A stretch of 44,784 nucleotides of DNA from Chloroflexota bacterium. GTDB taxonomy: Bacteria > Chloroflexota > UBA11872. Below are positions 17,229 through 24,562 of this stretch, piece by piece. Within the stretch, counting starts at the first letter, position 1, and each line of letters opens with the position of its first letter. The stretch spans positions 1 to 44,784 of the forward strand of contig JAJECS010000005.1 in NCBI GenBank assembly GCA_022821905.1, read 5' to 3'. The notes under the pieces were generated by a model that worked only from the letters and a program-made list of their open reading frames with translations, was not told the origin of the DNA and searched no databases. A program made the position numbers and the translations under genes.

Positions 17229-18087
17229 TTTTCGGCGACCGGTTGCGGTCGTCACCGACTCGAGTGCATGCCTCCCGAGCGACGAGGTCGAGCGGTTGCG
17301 TATCGGGGTGGCGCCCATGGTCCTGGTGTGGCACGGGCAGGAGCTGCGCGACGGCGTCGACATCTCGCAGGAGGAGTTCTGGCAGCGCCTGACCACCGAC
17401 CCCGAGCTGCCCACGACCAGCACCATGGCGCCGGGCGAGTATCAGGGGGTGCTGGAGGATGCGGCGGCCTGGGCGCGCGCGGCGGTATGCGTGTGCCTGC
17501 CGCGACCAATCTCGACGATGGCCGAGGCGGCCAGTCTCGCGGCGCGGCACATCGCGCCGCGACTGCCGGTCCATATCGTGGAAGCCGGCGGCGCGGGCAT
17601 GGCCGCGGGGTTTCCCGCGTTGCTGGCCGCGCGCGCGGCGGCCGGGGGCGCGGCGGCGACCGAGGTCGTGCAGACGGCGGAGCGGGCGGCGGAGCACAGC
17701 GCGATCGTGGCGGTGCTCGACTCGCTGTCCTACCTCGCCCGCGGCGGACGGGTTCCGGGAATCGTGGCGCGCGTGGCCGACGCGCTGCCGTCCACCATCG
17801 TCTTGCGCTTTGGGGGCGGGACGATCGGCGTGCGGGCGCGATTCGGCTCGCGTGCGCGGGCGGTGCGGGGTCTGATTCACCACGTGGCGCGAGAGGCGCG
17901 GGGCGCGTCGTATGTTGGCATCACGGTGCACCACGGCTCGGATGAAGCCGAGGCGCACGAGCTGGCCGCGCACGTGCAGCGCATCATTCGGCCCGACGAT
18001 CTGTTCGTGACCGGCTTTACGCCGGTGATGGGGGCGCACGTCGGACCGGGGCTCATCGGGCTGGCCTACTGCGCGCTGCCGGGCTGA
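17215..18087 (+). CDS. DegV-family fatty-acid-binding protein (FakB-like)
   Basis: A GTG at 17215 starts a 290-residue DegV protein: VAVVTDSSACLPSDEV at residues 10-25, IGVAPMVLVWHGQELRDGVDIS, then TTSTMAPGEYQ (the S/T-S ligand for a fatty-acid carboxylate), then LDSLSYLARGGRVPG and a C-terminal HVGPGLIGLAY. Family members of the FakB type present a fatty acid to the kinase FakA, which makes acyl phosphate, the donor used by PlsY. The 14-base overlap with the PlsY-like gene therefore makes functional sense. No FakA (DAK) gene is in the window. Confidence 0.9.
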   Translation: MTSPDFRRPVAVVTDSSACLPSDEVERLRIGVAPMVLVWHGQELRDGVDISQEEFWQRLTTDPELPTTSTMAPGEYQGVLEDAAAWARAAVCVCLPRPISTMAEAASLAARHIAPRLPVHIVEAGGAGMAAGFPALLAARAAAGGAAATEVVQTAERAAEHSAIVAVLDSLSYLARGGRVPGIVARVADALPSTIVLRFGGGTIGVRARFGSRARAVRGLIHHVAREARGASYVGITVHHGSDEAEAHELAAHVQRIIRPDDLFVTGFTPVMGAHVGPGLIGLAYCALPG

Positions 18088-18103
18088 CGGGCGGTCAACC
18101 GGC

Positions 18104-19072
18104 CTAGAGCGAGGCGCCCGCGCCGGCGATGAACAGCCCCGCGTCGTCGTCGGGTCCCGCGTCCACGATGTCGTCCAGCGTTGGTGAGTCGCGCTTGGGC
18201 AGATTCACGTCCTCGAGGTCCAGCACCGCATCGATGAGGTTGATGGCAAACCAGGCGTCGAGGCCCTCCATGGTGAAAGCCTCGGGCACGGCGCGGGCCG
18301 TGTCCCGCATGATGCCCAGCCCGTCCGTGTAAGGCTCGAACGAGACGATGCGCTCCAGCCGAACCCGAAAGCTCTTGTCGCCGCCCTTGAAGTAGATGTG
18401 CTTGGTGGTGATGGCCAGGATGCCGTGGTCGGTGCGCTCCATCTCGGTTTTCTCGATGGGGCGACCACGGAAGGCGCCCGGACGCACGTAGACGCCCTTG
18501 GCCACGCGGACGCTCACGCCCATGGACTGCCCGCGAAATTCGCGGCGCGTGACCTGCCGCAGATACCCCACGTCGTCGAACAGCCAGATCAAGGCTTCGC
18601 TCTTCATCAGATTGAAGGGCAAGCGGCCGAACTCCGCCCGCGCCGTGCGGCGGTCGTAGCGGGGGATCACGCCGTGCTCGCCGATGGCGTTGAGCAGCGC
18701 CAGCTTGCGGAAGAGGTCGTAGTGTCCCCGCCGGTCGAGCCGGTTGGGACTGAGGCCAAACTGGTCGCGATAGCGGCTAAGGCCGCGTCGCTCGTCGCCG
18801 GTCAGCACGTGGTCCTGCATGGCGGCTTCGACCGCGTCGCCCCAGGTGTCCGCCAGCGTGTCCCGCAAGGCGGCGTCGGACATGTCAATGAAGCCCGCCG
18901 CGGCGGTCTCGCGAATTCTGGCGGGCAGCGCCTCCAGGTCGTCGCTGCGCAGCGCCGCCTGGACGCAGAGGTCGCGAATGGCCGCCGTGGCGCGGGAGTT
19001 TTTCTTGGCGCAGGCCCCGTGCTGGCGACGCAAGAAGCCCGCCGGCTCTCCGCAGTACCGACAATCGCCCAT
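18104..19072 (-). CDS. Unknown protein with N-terminal zinc finger and PH-like C-terminal domain
   Basis: I do not recognise a named function. The ATG at 19072 gives 322 residues that open MGDCRYCGEPAGF, with C4, C7, H18 and C21 forming a probable zinc knuckle (CxxC-x10-HxxC). An upstream start at 19111 would add 13 non-conserved residues. The middle is helical. Residues about 217-290 (GILAITTKHIYFKG, then FRVRLERIVSFEPYTDGLGI) resemble the bacterial PH-like strand pattern found in uncharacterised proteins. The C-terminal tail is acidic. It is divergent from the glycerate kinase gene with only 65 bases between, so they may share a regulatory region. Confidence 0.7.
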   Translation of the reverse strand: MGDCRYCGEPAGFLRRQHGACAKKNSRATAAIRDLCVQAALRSDDLEALPARIRETAAAGFIDMSDAALRDTLADTWGDAVEAAMQDHVLTGDERRGLSRYRDQFGLSPNRLDRRGHYDLFRKLALLNAIGEHGVIPRYDRRTARAEFGRLPFNLMKSEALIWLFDDVGYLRQVTRREFRGQSMGVSVRVAKGVYVRPGAFRGRPIEKTEMERTDHGILAITTKHIYFKGGDKSFRVRLERIVSFEPYTDGLGIMRDTARAVPEAFTMEGLDAWFAINLIDAVLDLEDVNLPKRDSPTLDDIVDAGPDDDAGLFIAGAGASL

Positions 19073-19137
19073 CTGTCGGCCTCCGTTGCCCGCGCGGGCG
19101 GCTCGGACCACCGCTCAGTATGCCCCGCCGCTGAGGG

Positions 19138-20529
19138 ATGAGCTCCCCGTGGCGCGGCGGTGCGTACACTCGACCGCACCGCGCATGTACCGGGGGCCGG
19201 CCGCTGGATTCGAAGCTGCGCGCGCAGCTGCTGGAGATCGGGCGCGCGGGGATTGCCGCCGTGGACCCGGCGGCGGCGGTGACGGCGATCGTGCGCGCCG
19301 ACGCCGAGGCGCTTCACGTCGGCGACGCGGCCCTGCCGTGGGACGGAATCGACCGCGTCGTGATCTTGGGCGCGGGCAAGGCGAGCGCCCGGATGGCCGC
19401 AGCCCTCGAAGTGCAGTTGGGCGACCGCGTCAGCGGCGGGCTCGTCATCGTCAAAGACGGTCACGGCGCGCCGACGGCCACGGTCGAGATCGCGGAGGCG
19501 TCCCACCCCTATCCGGACGAACGGGGTGAGCGCGCGGCGGGCCGGCTGCTGGGATTGGCGCGGGAGGCCGGACCGCGTGACGTCCTGCTGTGCTGCATCT
19601 CGGGCGGCGGCTCGTGCCTCACGCCCGCCGTCGCCCCGGGCGTATCGCTCGAGGCCCTGCAGGAGCTTACCGACCAACTGCTGCGCAGCGGCGCGACGAT
19701 CAATGCCATCAACGCCGTGCGCAAGCATCTGTCGGTGATTCACGGCGGGCGGCTGGCGGCGGCGGCGCATCCGGCGCGCGTGGTGGCGCTGATCCTGAGC
19801 GACGTCGTGGACAATCCGCTGGACGTGATTGCCTCGGGGCCAACGGTGCCGGACCCGACGACCTATGCCGACGCGCTGCGCGCGTTGGACGACCATGGCT
19901 TGCGCGACTCAGCGCCGGCGCCTATCCGCGAGCACCTCCGGCGCGGCGCGGCCGGGGCCGAGGAGGAGAGCCCCAAGCCCGGCGACGCGCGGCTGGCGGA
20001 CGTGCGCAACGTGATCATTGCCGACAACGCGCAGGCGGCGGAGGCGGCCGTGCGCGCGGCGCGCGAGCGAGGCTTCGATGCGTTGCACGTCACGTCGGCG
20101 GTGGAAGGCGAGGCCCGGGAGTTCGCGCTGACGCTGGCAGGCACCGCGCGGGACATTGCCCGCCACGGGCGGCCGGTGGGACGGCCCGGATGCGTGGTGT
20201 TCGGCGGCGAAACCACGGTGACCGTGCGCGGTTCGGGCGCGGGCGGCCGGAACCAGGAGATGGCCCTGGCGGCGGCCATTGCCCTGGAGGGGACGACGCG
20301 CGCGGCGGTGATGGCGCTGGCGACCGATGGAACCGACGGGCCAACCAACGCCGCCGGCGGCCTGGTCGACGGCGGGACGGTGGCTCGCGCTCGCGCCGCG
20401 GGCATCGACGCCGCTCGCGCCCTGGACGACAACGACTCGCACGCGTTCCTATCGACCGCGGGAGACCTGATTGCCACGGGGCCCACGCACACCAATGTCA
20501 ACGACCTGTATATCGCGGTTGGCTGGTAG
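19138..20529 (+). CDS. Glycerate 2-kinase (MOFRL family)
   Basis: Phosphorylates D-glycerate to 2-phosphoglycerate, linking serine, glyoxylate or tartronate metabolism to glycolysis. The product has the GckA/TtuD two-domain form: N-terminal DUF4147 with VVILGAGKASARMA near residue 80 and CISGGGSCLTP near 155, and the C-terminal MOFRL domain with FGGETTVTVRGSGAGGRNQE near 360, DGTDGPTNAAGG near 405 and GPTHTNVNDLYI near the end. The start is uncertain: ATG 19138 is the only canonical in-frame start before conserved sequence, but the first 23 residues look non-conserved and a TACACT box at 19165-19170 lies inside; a CTG at 19204 would give a better N-terminus. LysM gene follows after 3 bases. 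Confidence 0.9.
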   Translation: MSSPWRGGAYTRPHRACTGGRPLDSKLRAQLLEIGRAGIAAVDPAAAVTAIVRADAEALHVGDAALPWDGIDRVVILGAGKASARMAAALEVQLGDRVSGGLVIVKDGHGAPTATVEIAEASHPYPDERGERAAGRLLGLAREAGPRDVLLCCISGGGSCLTPAVAPGVSLEALQELTDQLLRSGATINAINAVRKHLSVIHGGRLAAAAHPARVVALILSDVVDNPLDVIASGPTVPDPTTYADALRALDDHGLRDSAPAPIREHLRRGAAGAEEESPKPGDARLADVRNVIIADNAQAAEAAVRAARERGFDALHVTSAVEGEAREFALTLAGTARDIARHGRPVGRPGCVVFGGETTVTVRGSGAGGRNQEMALAAAIALEGTTRAAVMALATDGTDGPTNAAGGLVDGGTVARARAAGIDAARALDDNDSHAFLSTAGDLIATGPTHTNVNDLYIAVGW

Positions 20530-20532
20530 CTG

Positions 20533-21204
20533 ATGTCGCAAGAACCCGCGCCGCCGCCCGACGTGGAATGGGTCAAGGTCTCCGGTCCGGACGCGCTGGC
20601 GCCGCTGGACCGGCATTGGATTCGCCTCGCGCGAGTGGCGCTGCTGGCCGCGGCCGTGCTCATTGCCTGGCGCATCCTGGCGTGGCAGGAAGACTCCTAC
20701 CAGCTTGCCGCCGCCGGTGCGCCCGCCGCGCAGACGATGGCCGGGTCGATGGTCACCGCGCCGCCGATTCCGGAGACGCCGGTGCCGACGGCCGTGCCGG
20801 TGGTGGTGATTTCACCCACGCCCACGCCGACAATTGCGCCCACGCCCACGCCGACCCCGCCGCCTACCCCGACGCCGAAGTCGCATACGGTCCAGGCGGG
20901 CCAGAGCCTTTCCCAGATCGCCGATGCCTACGACGTGAGCATGGACGCGATCTTGAGCCTCAACAACATCCCCGACCCCAACAATTTGCTCATCGGGCAA
21001 GTGCTCATCCTGCCGCCGGAGGCGGAAGTGCCCGACGAGGCCGAGCTTCCGGCGACGTACATCGTGAGGCCCGGCGAATCGTTGAGCAACATCGCCGTGG
21101 CGCTGGGAGTGACGTTGGATGAGCTGATGGCCGCCAATGAGATCGAGGACCCCGACCTCATCTATGCCGGGCAGGAGCTCAACGTGCCGGGCGGCGGATC
21201 GTGA
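20533..21204 (+). CDS. Membrane-anchored protein with two LysM domains
   Basis: The 223-residue protein has a short cytoplasmic start, one membrane segment at about 29-51 (IRLARVALLAAAVLIAW), a long Pro/Thr linker at about 77-116 (repeated PTPT units) and two LysM domains, 117-161 (HTVQAGQSLSQIADAYDV) and 175-219 (YIVRPGESLSNIAVALGV). LysM binds N-acetylglucosamine-containing glycans, so it is probably tethered to the membrane and grips peptidoglycan. No catalytic domain is present. It starts 3 bases after the glycerate kinase stop, an arrangement more likely of shared transcription than shared pathway. Confidence 0.92.
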   Translation: MSQEPAPPPDVEWVKVSGPDALAPLDRHWIRLARVALLAAAVLIAWRILAWQEDSYQLAAAGAPAAQTMAGSMVTAPPIPETPVPTAVPVVVISPTPTPTIAPTPTPTPPPTPTPKSHTVQAGQSLSQIADAYDVSMDAILSLNNIPDPNNLLIGQVLILPPEAEVPDEAELPATYIVRPGESLSNIAVALGVTLDELMAANEIEDPDLIYAGQELNVPGGGS

Positions 21205-21215
21205 GCCGGGTAGGA

Positions 21216-21244
21216 TTGTTGCGCGCGGCGGGCGCCCGTAGACT
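21216..21244 (+). promoter_or_regulatory. Candidate promoter TTGTTG-N17-TAGACT
   Basis: TTGTTG at 21216-21221 and TAGACT at 21239-21244 are separated by exactly 17 bases, in the gap between the LysM gene and the BNR gene. The same two hexamers with the same spacing occur before the ATP synthase operon (24262-24290), which raises confidence that both are sigma-70-type promoters. Confidence 0.5.
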
Positions 21245-21372
21245 GGCGGGACCCATCGAGCGACCGTCGGCGTCCAATAGGGCGTCGGAGCTTTACGCCT
21301 TTCCCAACGCATGCTGACCGTCCGCACTTACGCTTGCCGGACGGGACCATGAGAAAGAGGAGTCAGACGTAG

Positions 21373-23385
21373 ATGGCAGCGACAAGCGACGTAGCGCCAC
21401 GCGTCAACGAATGGCAGCGCGTTGGCGGCCGCGCCGGCGGCACGATCACGGCCATCGCCGGCGCCGATCAGGCCGAGGGCGCGCGGCGACTCTTCGCCGG
21501 CACGATGTCCGGGGTCTATGTCTCGGACGACGGCGGCGACTCGTGGCGGATTTCGAACCGCAGCCTCACCAGCCCCTACGTCCAGGCGCTGGTCGCCTCA
21601 CCCGCGGTGAGCGAGGACGGCACCGTCTTCCTGGGCGTGGTCGGCGGCGGGGCGTTCAAGTCGTTCGACCGCGGCGACACGTGGAACAAACTGGCCTTCT
21701 GGAGCACCATGCCCAACGTGGTGGCCATCGACCTGTCCCCGGCCTACGACACGGACCGCATGGCCTTCCTGGGCAGCGACGCCGACGGCGTGTTCCGGTC
21801 AACGAACGGCGGGCGGAGCTGGAATCCGTCCAGCAGTGGGCTCACCGGGCTGTCGGTGCAGGCCGTCGCGGTCTCGCCAAACTTCACCAACGACCAGATG
21901 GTCTTCGCCGGCATCGTGGACGGGGGGCTGTGCCGCTCGACCGACGCCGGTCGGACCTGGACGCAGCTGGGCAAGTCGACCCTCGGCACCGCCACGGTGC
22001 AGGCGGTGGCGCTGTCGCCCGCGTTCAAGGACGCCCGGGTGGTGGTGATCGGCACCGAGGAGCATGGGCTCTGGCGCTCGACCGACGGCGGGCGTCGCTG
22101 GGTCGCGATCGAGGACGTGGCGTCGCAGTCGATCAACGCCGTCGCCATGTCCCCGAACTTCGGCGAGGATCAGCTCGTCGTGGCGGGGACCGGCGATGCT
22201 GGCGTGCTGGTGAGCGCCGACGCCGGACAGACCTGGACGATGCACTCGGTCGGCGACGAGGTGGGCGCGGTGCTCAGCGTGTCGGTGATGGTCGACGGCG
22301 GTGAGACGATCATTTGGGCCGGCACCTACGAGACCGGCCTCTACCGGTCGACGGACCTGGGCGAATCCTGGGAGGCGGCCAACAACGGCATCACGAGCCA
22401 AAACTGGGTCACGCTGGGCCTAAGTCCGGCCCTTGCCCGCGACGGCACCATGTTCGCCGGCGGAACCGGGACGGGGGTGTTCCGGTCGACCGACGGCGGC
22501 GAGTCATGGGCCCCGGTCACCGAGGACTACGAGGAAGCCGACGTGACGGGCCTGGCCATTTCGCCGAACTACCAGCGCGACCGCATCGTGTTTGCCGCGA
22601 CCAGCATCGGGCTGCTGCGCACCACGGACGGCGGCGACGAGTGGCGCGAGATGGAACGCGGCATCGACACCGAGGAAATCCGCGCGGTTGGCGTGTCTTC
22701 CACATATGCGCGCGATCGCACGGTGTTCGCTGGCGGCCCGCTGGGTCTGGGATACAAGAGCACCGACAACGGCAATTCGTGGACGCAGATCGACTACGAG
22801 TTCGACGGCGAGACCATCGCGGCCATCGCCACCGGCCCCGACTATGCCAATGACCAAACGGTCTTCATCGGAACCCTCGGCGAGCGCACGGCGGCAGTGC
22901 ACCTGAGCCGGGACGGCGGGGCGACCTTCGAGCGGTTCGTGGAGCACGACTCCGCGTCGCCGTGGATTGCGCTGGGGATTCCTGCGTCCTACACCCCGGA
23001 GGATCGCTGGTGGATGTTCGCCACGGCAGGCCAGGTGTTCAAGCCGGCTGAGCGCATTTCGGATACCTGGAGCGGCACCTTCCCGGCGAGCCGGCGCTCG
23101 GCCGTGCTGGCGGTCGTGCCGGCGCCGGTGCCGGGCGACGAGCGGGTGTTCGCCGCCACCAGCGCCGGGGTCTACCGCAGCGCGACGAGCGGAGCCTCGT
23201 GGCAGCCGATCAACACCGGCCTGAGCAACCTGGCCGTGCTCACGGTCGTCGCGTCGCCGAATTTCGCCGAGGACCAGAGCGTGTACGCCATGGCGCTGGG
23301 CGGCGAGATCTGGCGCTGGGTCGACGAGCCGGCGGAGGCTGAAGAAGCCGACGAAGAAGCGGACGCGGGAGGCGACGGGGAGTAG
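21373..23385 (+). CDS. BNR/Ycf48-like beta-propeller protein without signal peptide
   Basis: A 670-residue protein made almost wholly of about twelve sortilin/BNR-type repeats. Examples are YVSDDGGDSWRIS, VFRSTNGGRSWNP, LCRSTDAGRTWTQ, LWRSTDGGRRWVA, LYRSTDLGESWEA, VFRSTDGGESWAP and LLRTTDGGDEWRE, each followed by a SPxFxxDxxVFAG-type strand. The fold is one or two large propellers. The C-terminus is a highly acidic tail. The ATG at 21373 has a purine-rich leader (AAAGAGGAG at -20 to -12), and no signal peptide or membrane segment follows, which is unusual because most such proteins are exported. Function unknown; a structural or assembly-scaffold role is possible. Confidence 0.85.
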   Translation: MAATSDVAPRVNEWQRVGGRAGGTITAIAGADQAEGARRLFAGTMSGVYVSDDGGDSWRISNRSLTSPYVQALVASPAVSEDGTVFLGVVGGGAFKSFDRGDTWNKLAFWSTMPNVVAIDLSPAYDTDRMAFLGSDADGVFRSTNGGRSWNPSSSGLTGLSVQAVAVSPNFTNDQMVFAGIVDGGLCRSTDAGRTWTQLGKSTLGTATVQAVALSPAFKDARVVVIGTEEHGLWRSTDGGRRWVAIEDVASQSINAVAMSPNFGEDQLVVAGTGDAGVLVSADAGQTWTMHSVGDEVGAVLSVSVMVDGGETIIWAGTYETGLYRSTDLGESWEAANNGITSQNWVTLGLSPALARDGTMFAGGTGTGVFRSTDGGESWAPVTEDYEEADVTGLAISPNYQRDRIVFAATSIGLLRTTDGGDEWREMERGIDTEEIRAVGVSSTYARDRTVFAGGPLGLGYKSTDNGNSWTQIDYEFDGETIAAIATGPDYANDQTVFIGTLGERTAAVHLSRDGGATFERFVEHDSASPWIALGIPASYTPEDRWWMFATAGQVFKPAERISDTWSGTFPASRRSAVLAVVPAPVPGDERVFAATSAGVYRSATSGASWQPINTGLSNLAVLTVVASPNFAEDQSVYAMALGGEIWRWVDEPAEAEEADEEADAGGDGE

Positions 23386-23425
23386 GCGGCGGTCCGAAGG
23401 CGGGCGCGGCCGGGGTCGCGGGCTC

Positions 23426-23454
23426 TAGATTCCTCGCTGCGCTCGGAAGGACAC
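23426..23454. repeat. Dispersed repeat (TAGATTCCTCGCTGCGCTCGG type)
   Basis: TAGATTCCTCGC, then TGCGCTCGGAAGGACA, located directly after the BNR gene. It belongs to the same small-repeat family as 160-195 and 39261-39289. The arms TTCC/GGAA and GCG/CGC can pair to a short hairpin. Confidence 0.55.
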
Positions 23455-23461
23455 GGAAGCT

Positions 23462-23770
23462 TCAGCGCGGAACAGGGAAAAGGCTCTTGAGCCGCGTGGT
23501 TGGAAGTCTCCTGAGCGTCTGATTGCGCGGATCCACCTCGATGCCGACGGATTCCAGGGCCGTCACCCCGAGGAGCGGCTCAGCGTCCGCCTCTCCGATA
23601 ACGATCGTCGATCCCACAACTTCGCCCATGAACTCGATATCGCCGGTCGTGATGTCCAATCTGACTTCGCTGCCATCGGCCAGCCCGTACACCCGTTGCC
23701 CCTTGGGCATCAGGCCGATGGCTTCAAGGAACGGCCGGGGTACGAGGGAGTCGATCGCGCCGGTATCCAC
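23462..23770 (-). CDS. Retropepsin-like aspartic protease (clan AA), start codon missing or unusual
   Basis: The frame contains LVDTGAIDSLVPRPFLEAIG, the D-T-G catalytic loop and flap pattern of small clan AA proteases, and later EPLLGVTALESVGIEVDP, the matching psi-loop segment. Such proteins are about 120-130 residues and act as dimers. The first standard start (GTG 23770) coincides with the V of VDTGA and would remove the first strand, yet translation further upstream in the same frame clearly continues the family sequence (IPQVTAVVRNPAEPARTWEG, from 23839 down) with no ATG, GTG or TTG before a stop at 23918-23920. Either a rare start codon is used or the gene has lost its start. The given coordinates are therefore a minimum. 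Confidence 0.65.
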   Translation of the reverse strand: MDTGAIDSLVPRPFLEAIGLMPKGQRVYGLADGSEVRLDITTGDIEFMGEVVGSTIVIGEADAEPLLGVTALESVGIEVDPRNQTLRRLPTTRLKSLFPVPR

Positions 23771-23937
23771 CAGAAACAGCCCTTCCCAGGTTCGCGCCGG
23801 CTCTGCCGGGTTTCGAACTACGGCGGTGACTTGCGGAATTCCTACTTCAAGACCCTTTCGGCGCCTGCCGTTGGCTCGTCTGCCGTGGCCGGGTGCGCAA
23901 CCCAGGATGCTACCGCGTCACCCCGGCGAAATGCCTG

Positions 23938-24022
23938 CCCCGTACTCGATACGGGGCCGGGGTCCAGATCCACCCGACACGCGTGAGACCCCGACTGGAT
24001 TCCGGCGGAGGCCGGAATGACG
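23938..24022. repeat. Composite palindromic repeat upstream of the protease gene
   Basis: Two hairpins: CCCCGTACTCGATACGGGG (23938-23956) and GGATTCCGGCGGAGGCCGGAATGACG split over 23997-24022. The first echoes the nested palindrome at 1498-1518; the second is a variant of the ATTCCCGC...GCGGGAAT family. About 40 bases without obvious structure lie between. This lies upstream of the protease-like gene and downstream of the small membrane peptide. Confidence 0.65.
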
Positions 24023-24061
24023 AAGGTGCCACGGGGCTGGCCGTGTCCGCGGGGTTTGGGG

Positions 24062-24175
24062 CTACCCCACGATCGAATAGAGCCAGGTGCCGAGCACGAG
24101 ACTCACGGTGGCCAGGGTGAGCAGCACCGCGAGTCCGGTGCGCGACACTCGCCAGGAACTCGGCCGCTCAATCAT
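24062..24175 (-). CDS. Putative 37-residue single-pass membrane peptide
   Basis: An ATG at 24175 opens 37 codons ended by TAG. The peptide has a short basic start (MIERPSSWRVSRTG), then a hydrophobic stretch LAVLLTLATVSLVLGTWLYS, a probable single membrane helix. A GAGG sequence lies about 10 bases upstream, a fair ribosome-binding site. The charge pattern suggests N-in orientation. It is divergent from the ATP synthase operon and too short to assign; a chance frame cannot be excluded, but the helix plus ribosome site argues for a real small gene. Confidence 0.5.
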   Translation of the reverse strand: MIERPSSWRVSRTGLAVLLTLATVSLVLGTWLYSIVG

Positions 24176-24261
24176 TGGCGGTGGTCCTCAAGGTGATTGG
24201 GATGGATCGCTGGATGCACTTTAGGCACGCGCGGCGGCCGCGGCAAGGAGCGCGCGGCGCA

Positions 24262-24290
24262 TTGTTGGGTCAGGGCGCCTCTGCTAGACT
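24262..24290 (+). promoter_or_regulatory. Candidate promoter of the ATP synthase operon, TTGTTG-N17-TAGACT
   Basis: TTGTTG (24262-24267) and TAGACT (24285-24290) are 17 bases apart. Transcription would begin near 24297, about 53 bases before the atpI/Z start. Both hexamers and the spacing are identical to the sequence at 21216-21244. Confidence 0.55.
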
Positions 24291-24349
24291 TGCCCGGCTC
24301 GCGAGGGTGTGAATGTTTTCACAAAGTCCTCGGATCGGACTGAGTCGCG

Positions 24350-24559
24350 ATGGGCCTGCTGCGCGCGGCGGCGCTGGCACTCCAGTTCGGCTCGCTGGTC
24401 GGGGCGATGTTCATTGTCGGCATCCTCGGGGGCAGGTGGCTCGATGAGCGGTTGGACCTCAGCCCGCTCTTTTTGCTTGTGGGATTGATGCTCGGTCTCG
24501 TCGGCTCGGCCTACGTCTTCTACCGGATCATGACCGCGTTGTCGCGCGCGGATCGCTAG
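24350..24559 (+). CDS. ATP synthase-associated membrane protein, AtpI/AtpZ type
   Basis: A 69-residue protein with two membrane helices (about 7-27 and 38-60) linked by GGRWLDERLDLSP, the signature G-x-W-L-D of the AtpZ/AtpI group. Members help assemble the c-ring and some have been proposed to move Mg2+/Ca2+. It leads the ATP synthase operon, where this gene usually sits, and is followed by atpB after 3 bases. AtpI and AtpZ are hard to separate on this length. Confidence 0.85.
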   Translation: MGLLRAAALALQFGSLVGAMFIVGILGGRWLDERLDLSPLFLLVGLMLGLVGSAYVFYRIMTALSRADR

Positions 24560-24562
24560 CGT

